NCBI GenBank assembly: GCA_033721415.1
Contig: JAWWAH010000046.1
Span: 1-8,053 of the forward strand
Direction of reading: 5' to 3'
DNA from: JAWWAH01 sp033721415
GTDB taxonomy: Bacteria; Patescibacteriota; Minisyncoccia; Spechtbacterales; 2-12-FULL-38-22
Length of the DNA stretch: 8,053 bases
Shown in pieces: positions 1 to 5,772 of this stretch. The position numbers were made by a program, and so were the translations under genes. The notes under the pieces are model-generated. The model searched no databases. It saw only the letters and a program-made list of their open reading frames with translations, and was not told the origin of the DNA. How positions within the stretch are numbered: position 1 is the stretch's first letter; each line of letters begins with the position of its first letter.

Positions 1-1402
1 ATATGTGGTTGGTGGTTGTGTGCGCGATATCATGCTAAAAAAAGAACCAAATGATTGGGATATAACCACAGATGCAAAACCAGAAGAGATACAGAAGATA
101 TTTTCTGATAGTTTTTATGAAAATAAATTCGGTACTGTTGGAGTAAAAACAGGTTCAAGTAAAACAGGTTCAAGTAAAACAGGTTTAGAAATAGTTGAAG
201 TTACAACTTTCCGCTCTGAGGCTAAATATTCAGACAAAAGACATCCTGATAAAGTAGAATTTTCCTCTTCTGTTGAGGAGGATTTAAAACGTAGAGATTT
301 TACAATCAATGCAATGGCAATGGATTTGAACGGTAACATTGTTGATATTTTTAATGGTCAGAAAGATCTAGAGAAAAGGATTATTAGAGCAGTTGGAGAT
401 CCTGGCGATAGGTTTGACGAAGATGCTCTTAGAATGCTCAGAGCAATCCGTTTTGCAACTCAGCTTGATTTTAATATAGAGAATAAAACTCTCAAGGCAC
501 TAAAGAGCAATGCAGAATCTATAAAAGCTATAGCTAATGAGAGAGTAAGAGACGAGCTTTCAAAGATGATAGATACACCAAATGCTCATCAGGGGGTTTT
601 ATTGCTTAAAGAAACGGGGCTTCTAGAGCTGGTTTTACCAGAAATAGCAGAAGGTATAGGCGTAGAGCAAAACAAGCATCACATTTATACAGTATTTGAG
701 CATAATTTATACTCTTTACAATGGGCCGCAGAGCATGATTATCCTTTTCACGTGAAATTTGCAGCTCTTTTCCATGACGTTGGGAAGCCCCAAACAAAGA
801 GAGGAGGAGGTGAAGATGCTACATTTTATGGCCACGATGTTGTAGGCTCTAAAATAACAAAAAAAGCTTTAAAGCGCTTAAAGTTTCCTAAAAAATTTAT
901 TAAAAATGTTGCTCTCTTGGTTAGATACCATCTTTTTTACTATGATACAGACGAAGTAACAGAAAGCTCCATTAGGAGGCTAGTTGCGAATGTTGGTCCC
1001 GAAAACATGGATGATCTTGTGAAGGTTAGAATATGCGACAGAATGGGCTCTGGAGTTCCAAAGCCTAAGCCTTATAGATTGCGCCATTTCCAGTACATGG
1101 TTGAAAAGGTGCAAAAAGATCCGATATCAGTAAAAATGTTGAAGGTTGATGGAAACGACATTATGGAAGAGCTAGATATTGATGGTGATCCCAAAATAGG
1201 TCAAATACTGCATATATTGCTTGATGAAGTCTTAGATGACCCAAAAAAGAATAAGAAAAAATATCAACTAAAGAGGGTTCGAGAACTCGGTGAGTATTCG
1301 GACAAAGAATTGTCCGAATTGTATAAAAAAGCGCTTAAAAAGCAGGAGATGGTGGAAAGGGGGCGCGACGAAGAGATAAAGAAAAAATATCACGTTAAAT
1401 AA
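1..1402 (+). CDS. cca: CCA-adding tRNA nucleotidyltransferase, 5'-truncated
   Basis: This class II nucleotidyltransferase adds or repairs the 3' CCA end of tRNAs from CTP and ATP in the cytoplasm. The reading frame enters from the left edge: the codon before the GTG at 5 is TAT, giving YVVGGCVRD, the usual N-terminal motif, so GTG 5 is an internal valine and only the first few residues are missing. Numbering from that GTG, the catalytic DxD is D17/D19, RRDFTINAMA begins at 96, and the EDALR motif for base selection begins at E139. An HD-type motif (FHDVGKP, H257-D258) follows in the middle domain. The C-terminal tail is lysine-rich and charged, and at over 465 residues the protein is longer than typical enzymes of about 400. 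A tandem KTGSS insertion lies at about residues 48-60. It is the first visible gene of the operon. Family assignment is firm; CCA addition rather than poly(A) polymerase is inferred. Confidence 0.93.
   Translation, partial: YVVGGCVRDIMLKKEPNDWDITTDAKPEEIQKIFSDSFYENKFGTVGVKTGSSKTGSSKTGLEIVEVTTFRSEAKYSDKRHPDKVEFSSSVEEDLKRRDFTINAMAMDLNGNIVDIFNGQKDLEKRIIRAVGDPGDRFDEDALRMLRAIRFATQLDFNIENKTLKALKSNAESIKAIANERVRDELSKMIDTPNAHQGVLLLKETGLLELVLPEIAEGIGVEQNKHHIYTVFEHNLYSLQWAAEHDYPFHVKFAALFHDVGKPQTKRGGGEDATFYGHDVVGSKITKKALKRLKFPKKFIKNVALLVRYHLFYYDTDEVTESSIRRLVANVGPENMDDLVKVRICDRMGSGVPKPKPYRLRHFQYMVEKVQKDPISVKMLKVDGNDIMEELDIDGDPKIGQILHILLDEVLDDPKKNKKKYQLKRVRELGEYSDKELSELYKKALKKQEMVERGRDEEIKKKYHVK
146..185 (+). 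repeat. 15-bp in-frame tandem repeat inside cca
   Basis: The unit AAAACAGGTTCAAGT occurs at 146-160 and again, identical, at 161-175. A third partial copy (first 10 bases) follows at 176-185 before the sequence diverges. It encodes KTGSS-KTGSS-KTG and keeps the frame. It sits between the FGTVGV and EIVEVTTFR strands of the nucleotidyltransferase domain, where relatives have a short turn. Confidence 0.95.
1296..1319. repeat. Perfect 10-bp inverted repeat with 4-nt loop, within cca
   Basis: The left arm ATTCGGACAA (1296-1305) is the exact reverse complement of the right arm TTGTCCGAAT (1310-1319), with AGAA between. It lies in the 3' part of cca, about 85 nt before the desulfurase start. No T-tract follows on either strand, so it is not a standard terminator. 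In RNA it would form a stable hairpin; any role is unknown. Confidence 0.8.
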
Positions 1403-1403
1403 A

Positions 1404-2549
1404 ATGAAAGAGATATATCTAGATAACAATGCAACAACAAAAGTAGCGCCAGAGGCTGTTGAGGTCATGGCGCAATATTTTGATTCATCCTTTGGTAATC
1501 CATCAAGTCTGCATAAAAAAGGTGTTGAAGCAGAGCGCGCTATTAAAAATGCCAGAAATTTAATAGATAAAACATTACACGTGAAAACTTCTGAGGTCTA
1601 CTTTACTTCAGGAGCTACCGAAAGTAATAATTGGGCTATAAAGGGAGCAGCTCGGGCAAACAAAAGAAAAGGAAAGCACATAATCACAACAAAAATAGAG
1701 CATGATGCTGTTCTTGAAACATGTAAATACCTTGAAAACAAAGGTTTTCGAATAACATATTTAGATGTGGATTTTTCAGGTAATATTAAAAAAGAAGAGC
1801 TTTTGAATGCTATATCTGAAGATACAATTTTGGTTGCTATTATGCATGTAAATAATGAAATTGGAACTATAAACAATATTGATGATTTAGCAAATAGCGT
1901 TAAAGACAAAAAAGAAGATGCCTTATTTTTTTCTGATGGTGTTCAAGCTCTAGGCAAGATTTCCATTAATCTTCAGAATATAGACATGTATTCCTTGAGT
2001 TCGCACAAAATACATGGACCAAAGGGAGTTGGTGTTTTAGTTATTAAAGATAGGGTAAAAGTAGAACCAATACTGCACGGTGGAGGGCAAGAAAAAGGAA
2101 AGCGTTCAGGCACTTATAACGTTCCAGGTATCGTTGGCTTTTCTAAGGCTATTGAGCTTGCATGTAGCAACATAGAAAAAAACCAAAAGCATTTTAAAAA
2201 TCTCAAAAATAGATTCTTAGAAAAAATTGAGCAACTTGATGGTGTTAGAATCAACTCTCCAGAGAAAAGTGTTCCAACTACACTTAATATTGGCTTTGAG
2301 GGTGTTCCAGCAGAGGTTTTACTACACACTCTTGAAGATAAAGGAATTTTTGCATCAAGCGGATCCGCTTGCGCATCTGGTAAAAGGGGCGTCAGCCACG
2401 TGTTAAAAGCAATAAAGGTTCCTTATCCGTACATTAGTTCAAGCTTGCGCTTTAGCTTTTCTAGGTATACAACGATTGAAGAAATAGATTTCACGTGTAA
2501 AGTTTTAAGGGATGAATTGCCTAAACTAAGAGAAATCACCAATGCATAA
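1404..2549 (+). CDS. Class I cysteine desulfurase (IscS/NifS/NifZ-like)
   Basis: This PLP-dependent enzyme converts cysteine to alanine and carries the sulfur as a persulfide for tRNA thiolation or Fe-S assembly. All landmarks are present: YLDNNATT at the N terminus, TSGATESNN for cofactor phosphate binding, the catalytic histidine in EHDAV (H100), SDGVQALGK, the PLP-binding lysine in SSHKIHGPKG (K202), and the persulfide cysteine in SSGSAC (C323). The long loop after C323 and the LRFSFSRYTT ending match class I (IscS/NifS) and not SufS. At 381 residues it lacks the C-terminal extension of E. coli IscS that contacts scaffold partners. The ATG gives the canonical start, one nucleotide after the cca stop, with no good Shine-Dalgarno. 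Being 3 nt from thiI, it most likely feeds ThiI, as NifZ does in Bacillus subtilis; whether it also serves Fe-S assembly cannot be judged here, so no symbol is given. Confidence 0.95.
   Translation: MKEIYLDNNATTKVAPEAVEVMAQYFDSSFGNPSSLHKKGVEAERAIKNARNLIDKTLHVKTSEVYFTSGATESNNWAIKGAARANKRKGKHIITTKIEHDAVLETCKYLENKGFRITYLDVDFSGNIKKEELLNAISEDTILVAIMHVNNEIGTINNIDDLANSVKDKKEDALFFSDGVQALGKISINLQNIDMYSLSSHKIHGPKGVGVLVIKDRVKVEPILHGGGQEKGKRSGTYNVPGIVGFSKAIELACSNIEKNQKHFKNLKNRFLEKIEQLDGVRINSPEKSVPTTLNIGFEGVPAEVLLHTLEDKGIFASSGSACASGKRGVSHVLKAIKVPYPYISSSLRFSFSRYTTIEEIDFTCKVLRDELPKLREITNA
2356..2371. repeat. Perfect 16-bp palindrome at the desulfurase active-site codons
   Basis: CAAGCGGATCCGCTTG reads the same on both strands with no spacer. 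It spans codons just before and into the catalytic cysteine codon (TGC at 2370-2372), the SSGSAC segment. The protein sequence here is under strong constraint, so the symmetry may be a by-product of codon choice. Confidence 0.75.
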
Positions 2550-2552
2550 ACC

Positions 2553-3767
2553 ATGGAAAAAGTAATTCTTATCAAAATTGGAGAACTTTGGCTAAAAGGT
2601 GGCAACAGGGGAGACTTTATTGATCGCTTGGTTTTAAATATAGAGAAACAGTCAAATGTAGACAAGGCAGATATTAGTGTGGAGCAGGGGAGGATATATA
2701 TAAGAACAAAGAGCAAAGCACCTAAATTGGAAAAGCGCTTAAGTAAAGTATTTGGTTTACATGGGTTTGTAGAAGCTAATAAAGTTGAATTAGATTATCC
2801 AAAGATAAAAGAAACAGCAACTCAATTAATGCGTGATAAACTAGATAAGTTAGAAGATAAAAACTTTACATTCAGGGTAACAGCCTCAAGGTCTTTTAAG
2901 GAGTTTGAAAAAACCTCAGAAGATGTAGCAAGAGACATTGGAGCAGTTTTGATGGATAGTTTTTCCGATAAATTAAGTGTTGATCTTAAAAATTATGATA
3001 TTAATCTAATTGTTGAAATTAGACAAGAGGGTGCTTTTTTATATTTTGAAGATGATGAAGTAAAAGGAGCTGGGGGCCTGCCTGTTGGAATGAGCGGAAG
3101 AGGATTGATGATGCTTTCAGGAGGTATAGATAGCCCAGTTGCTGCATGGCTTTTAATGAAAAGAGGTATGTTGGTTGATGCGGTTTATTTTCATAGCCCA
3201 CCATATACAGGGGAAAAAACAAAGGAAAAAATAATAGATATATGCCAGACTTTATCAGAATGGAAGGGTTCGGAGATAACGCTTTACATTCCTTATTTTA
3301 CAGAGATACAAACAGAATCTGTAAAAACCATACCTGATGAGTTTTGGACTCTTGTGCATCGCAGATTCATGGTAAAAATAACAGGAATGATAGCTAAAGA
3401 TGAGGGGTATCAGGCCCTTATTAGTGGTGAGAGCTTGGGGCAGGTTGCAAGTCAAACTATAGAAAATATGACAGCCACAGCCTATGGTTCAGAATATGAA
3501 GTGTTGCGTCCCTTACTTGGATTTGATAAGCAGGAGACTATTGATTTTGCAAAAAAAATAGATACATATGATATATCTATACAACCATACGAGGATTGTT
3601 GCACTGTATTTTCTGCCTCGCATCCGCGTACAAAATCAAAGCCAAATGATCTTATGAATTTCGAAACAAAACTTGATGTTGATTCTTTAATAAGTAAGGC
3701 TATGGATAAAATAGAAGTTTACAAAATAACATCCGATGAAATAAAAAAACATGCTTACAATAAATAA
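2553..3767 (+). CDS. thiI: tRNA 4-thiouridine synthase ThiI, short form without rhodanese domain
   Basis: ThiI adenylates uridine 8 of tRNA with ATP and replaces the oxygen with sulfur to give s4U, a near-UV sensor base. The start MEKVILIKIGELWLKGGNR is typical of the family. An N-terminal ferredoxin-like part and a THUMP RNA-binding domain occupy roughly residues 1-165, and the PP-loop ATP site SGGIDS is at 189-194. The C-terminal YEDCCTVF holds C349 and C350; by position one of these should match the catalytic Cys344 of E. coli ThiI. C231 is the only other cysteine noted. The protein ends at 404 residues, without the C-terminal rhodanese domain of the roughly 480-residue enterobacterial form. 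It lies 3 nt after the desulfurase, and its last 17 nt overlap efp. With no thiazole-synthesis gene beside it, a role in tRNA modification is favoured over thiamine synthesis. Confidence 0.95.
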   Translation: MEKVILIKIGELWLKGGNRGDFIDRLVLNIEKQSNVDKADISVEQGRIYIRTKSKAPKLEKRLSKVFGLHGFVEANKVELDYPKIKETATQLMRDKLDKLEDKNFTFRVTASRSFKEFEKTSEDVARDIGAVLMDSFSDKLSVDLKNYDINLIVEIRQEGAFLYFEDDEVKGAGGLPVGMSGRGLMMLSGGIDSPVAAWLLMKRGMLVDAVYFHSPPYTGEKTKEKIIDICQTLSEWKGSEITLYIPYFTEIQTESVKTIPDEFWTLVHRRFMVKITGMIAKDEGYQALISGESLGQVASQTIENMTATAYGSEYEVLRPLLGFDKQETIDFAKKIDTYDISIQPYEDCCTVFSASHPRTKSKPNDLMNFETKLDVDSLISKAMDKIEVYKITSDEIKKHAYNK

Positions 3768-4320
3768 TCTTCAAAAAGATACAACTCTTATCTTAGACGG
3801 ACAACCATATAAAGTTTTGGATATAGTGCACAGAAAAAAAGCACGCCAAGGTGCTACTGTTCAGGCTAAGTTAAAGAATATTGTTACAGGTGCCACCGTA
3901 TCAAGAAACTTTACACAATCAGATAAATTTGAAGAGGCAGAAGTAGAGAAAAGAGATTTAAATTTTCTATACAATCATAGGGGAGAGTTTGTTTTTATTA
4001 ATTCTGATGATAAATCAGAGAGATACCCTGTATCTGAGGAAGATATTGGTGATAAGGCCCAATACTTAAAGGAAAACTTGGGTATAGTTGCTGAGTTTTT
4101 TAAGGGTGATATTATTAATATTGTTTTGCCTATAAAAGTAGACTACAAGGTAGTGGAAGCACCTCCAGCTGTGCGTGGAAATTCTGCAGGTGCTGTTACA
4201 AAACAAGTTAAGATAGAAACTGGGGCCATGATTACAACCCCGTTGTTTATCAATAGGGGAGATGTAATCAAAGTAAATACTGAAAAAGGAGAGTATGTAG
4301 AGCGCACAAACAAGGCATAA
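3751..4320 (+). CDS. efp: Elongation factor P with arginine at the loop tip
   Basis: EF-P binds the ribosome between the P and E sites and relieves stalling at consecutive prolines. The 189 residues cover the normal three beta-barrel domains. The N-terminal KOW-like domain contains DGQPYKVLDIVHRKK, and the C terminus carries the family signature TTPLFINRGDVIKVNTEKGEYV. The start is forced: an in-frame TAA at 3742-3744 leaves only the ATG at 3751, which lies inside the end of thiI, so the two genes overlap by 17 nt and are probably translationally coupled. The first-domain loop reads KKARQGAT, without the usual PGKG, and puts Arg32 where E. coli has the beta-lysylated Lys34. Counting without gaps, Arg32 falls at the same number as the rhamnosylated arginine of Pseudomonas EF-P. 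Whether it is modified is unknown. It is the last gene of the operon. Confidence 0.95.
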   Translation: MLTINNLQKDTTLILDGQPYKVLDIVHRKKARQGATVQAKLKNIVTGATVSRNFTQSDKFEEAEVEKRDLNFLYNHRGEFVFINSDDKSERYPVSEEDIGDKAQYLKENLGIVAEFFKGDIINIVLPIKVDYKVVEAPPAVRGNSAGAVTKQVKIETGAMITTPLFINRGDVIKVNTEKGEYVERTNKA

Positions 4321-4342
4321 CAAATTGCATTTATGAAGCAAA

Positions 4343-4377
4343 AAAGGCCTCAGTCTAATTGACTGGAGCCTTTTTTT
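4343..4377 (+). terminator. Rho-independent terminator after efp
   Basis: A stem from AAAGGCCTCAGTC (4343-4355) and GACTGGAGCCTTT (4361-4373), with a TAATT loop, pairs along nearly its whole length, with one C-A mismatch and one G-U pair. Seven T residues (4371-4377) follow. It lies 22 nt after the efp stop and closes the cca-desulfurase-thiI-efp operon. Confidence 0.85.
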
Positions 4378-4421
4378 GGGGTAATCTTTTAATAACTTAG
4401 ATCTTTAAAAACATAGACGAT

Positions 4422-4429
4422 AAGGAGGT
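4422..4429 (+). promoter_or_regulatory. Strong Shine-Dalgarno for the HAD gene
   Basis: AAGGAGGT is complementary to the 16S rRNA 3' end and stands 4 nt before the ATG at 4434. It fixes this start and contrasts with the weak or absent sites before the genes of the upstream operon. Confidence 0.85.
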
Positions 4430-4433
4430 AATA

Positions 4434-5207
4434 ATGAGTAAAAAGCTTCTCGTTTTTGATTTAGACGACACACTTATGTGGAATTCTTTTTCATATAGCT
4501 TAGCTTTTCAAGATTTTTACAACTTCTTAACAAATCTTTGGGATAGGCGAATTCCATACATGGGTTCTGTGGCAAGATTACAGGAAGATATAGATGCATC
4601 TCTTGGCACAAAGACAAATCCAGACACAAAAGAACCTTATGGTTTTAAGATGGAAAGATTTCCAACATCTTTAGTGTTAACTTATAAACAGTTATGTAAA
4701 GACATGAACCAACCTTTTATGGAAGAGGCGGCTTCCCAAATTTATCAAATAGGCATGCGCACCTTTAGAGAGGAAAATTACAGACACGGCATGGTTGCTG
4801 GAGCCTCTGATGTTTTAGAGTTTCTTTTAAAGCAAGAACACTTCATTACACTTGTTACCAAGGGTGATGAAAGAGTTCAGTGGGCTAAGATTAGAGCATT
4901 AAACATTGAAGGTAAGATGGAAGAAATTCACATTGTTGATAAAAAAACCCCCGAATTATTCTGTGGAATACGAGAGAGAATTGGAACTCCAGCGTTTGAT
5001 TCATTTAGTGTTGGCAACTCATATTTTTCGGATATAGAACCTGCTATACAAGCTGGATTTCACGGAATATATATTCCGTGTCCAACATGGAAGGCTGAAA
5101 AAATTCCAGATAATTACGATACCTCAGAAGTAACAACCATCAATAATATTTCTGAATTAAAAAATGCAATTGCTCTAAACGACCCAACCGAAGGAGGTAA
5201 ACAATGA
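4434..5207 (+). CDS. HAD-superfamily hydrolase, substrate unknown
   Basis: This is a cytoplasmic haloacid dehalogenase-fold hydrolase, most likely a phosphatase. Motif I is FDLDDT, with nucleophile D9 and acid/base D11. Motif II is the threonine of LVTKGD (T142). Motif III is probably K170 or K171. Motif IV is the metal-binding GNSYFSDIEPAIQAG (G194, D200). The stretch between motifs I and II, about residues 20-125, looks helical and would form a C1-type cap that sets substrate choice. At 257 residues it has normal length and no signal peptide. It opens a new operon after the efp terminator and overlaps the TlpA-like gene by ATGA, so the two are translationally coupled. Nothing in the sequence identifies the substrate, and a direct link to thiol redox chemistry is not established. 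The superfamily is sure; the specific role is open. Confidence 0.9.
   Translation: MSKKLLVFDLDDTLMWNSFSYSLAFQDFYNFLTNLWDRRIPYMGSVARLQEDIDASLGTKTNPDTKEPYGFKMERFPTSLVLTYKQLCKDMNQPFMEEAASQIYQIGMRTFREENYRHGMVAGASDVLEFLLKQEHFITLVTKGDERVQWAKIRALNIEGKMEEIHIVDKKTPELFCGIRERIGTPAFDSFSVGNSYFSDIEPAIQAGFHGIYIPCPTWKAEKIPDNYDTSEVTTINNISELKNAIALNDPTEGGKQ
5061..5080. repeat. Perfect 20-bp palindrome within the HAD gene
   Basis: CACGGAATATATATTCCGTG is identical on both strands with no interrupting bases. It encodes part of HGIYIPC just after motif IV of the HAD protein, and its centre is about 133 nt before the tlpA-like start. In RNA it could fold as an 8-bp stem with an ATAT loop. As DNA it has the symmetry of a dimeric regulator site, but its position inside a coding region makes that uncertain. 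Confidence 0.85.
5191..5198 (+). promoter_or_regulatory. Strong Shine-Dalgarno for the TlpA-like gene
   Basis: AAGGAGGT lies inside the last codons of the HAD gene, 5 nt before the ATG at 5204. It supports this start and allows independent initiation in addition to ATGA coupling. Confidence 0.85.
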
Positions 5208-5767
5208 GGAAACTTTTAGGTGTGTTTGCTGTACTAGTGATGGTGCTTTCTGCTTGTTCTTCTGGAAACACCGAAGACCCCAATGTTGATTCTTCTCCAA
5301 GCGAAACAGTAACCGAAGGACCCGTTGAAGGTCTTAGTGTTGGCGACATTGCTCCAGATATTGAATTAACCACGCTAGAGGGAGATACTGTTCACTTGTC
5401 TGATTATAGGGGCAAGGTAGTATTTTTGAATTTCTGGACAACATGGTGCCCATATTGTCACAAAGAGATGCCTTCTATGCAACGCATGTATGAAAAGTAT
5501 GGAGAAGATGGCTTTATTATCTTGGCTCTTGATATAGCTGAAGACGCCGAAACAGTTAGAAGATATATGGAAGAAAACAACCTCACATTCCCGGCATTTC
5601 TGTATCACGGAAGCCTAACTTCTCACCCGATGAACAAAACTTCGGGCACTCCCCAGACGTATATTATTGATAGAGACGGCATAATTGTTGATTATGTTTC
5701 TGGATATAGAGATTGGGATGTTTTGGGAAATCAGGCTTCAATAAAACGCGCCCTTCAGGATAGGTAA
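5204..5767 (+). CDS. TlpA/ResA-like thiol-disulfide oxidoreductase lipoprotein
   Basis: This is an extracytoplasmic thioredoxin-fold protein that exchanges disulfides with client proteins. The N terminus is a lipoprotein signal: RK, a hydrophobic stretch, then LSAC with the lipidated cysteine at C18. A short acidic, Ser/Thr-rich linker follows (about 19-45). The redoxin domain runs from about 46 to 187 with GDIAPDIELTTLEGD, the active site WCPYC (C82, C85) and the cis-proline loop SGTPQTYIID (P150). The dipeptide PY is unlike the GP of thioredoxin and matches glutaredoxins. At 187 residues it has normal family length. The gene overlaps the HAD gene by ATGA and precedes ccdA by 5 nt, so CcdA is the obvious electron partner. 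Reductase, as in cytochrome c or surface-protein maturation, is favoured over oxidase because of CcdA, but this is inferred. Confidence 0.93.
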   Translation: MRKLLGVFAVLVMVLSACSSGNTEDPNVDSSPSETVTEGPVEGLSVGDIAPDIELTTLEGDTVHLSDYRGKVVFLNFWTTWCPYCHKEMPSMQRMYEKYGEDGFIILALDIAEDAETVRRYMEENNLTFPAFLYHGSLTSHPMNKTSGTPQTYIIDRDGIIVDYVSGYRDWDVLGNQASIKRALQDR

Positions 5768-5772
5768 CCAAT

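Noticed and set aside
1296..1319. Intergenic-style terminator
   Set aside because: The stem is strong, but there is no T-tract on either strand and it lies within the cca coding sequence, so it is listed only as an inverted repeat.
1598..1909. A 103-codon minus-strand ORF, the longest on that strand
   Set aside because: It is antisense to the well-conserved desulfurase, has no ribosome site or recognisable motif, and is a shadow of AT-rich coding sequence.
4359..4387. Possible promoter for the HAD operon: TTGACT (4359-4364), 17-nt spacer, TAATCT (4382-4387)
   Set aside because: The -35 match is good and the spacing ideal, but the -10 matches only three of six bases and the -35 lies in the terminator stem-loop. 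A promoter is needed in this gap, but I cannot place it with confidence.
5205..5207. TGA read as an amino acid (alternative genetic code)
   Set aside because: Both TGA stops fit normal protein ends: the HAD stop overlaps the start of a well-supported lipoprotein gene, and the ccdA stop is followed at once by a terminator.
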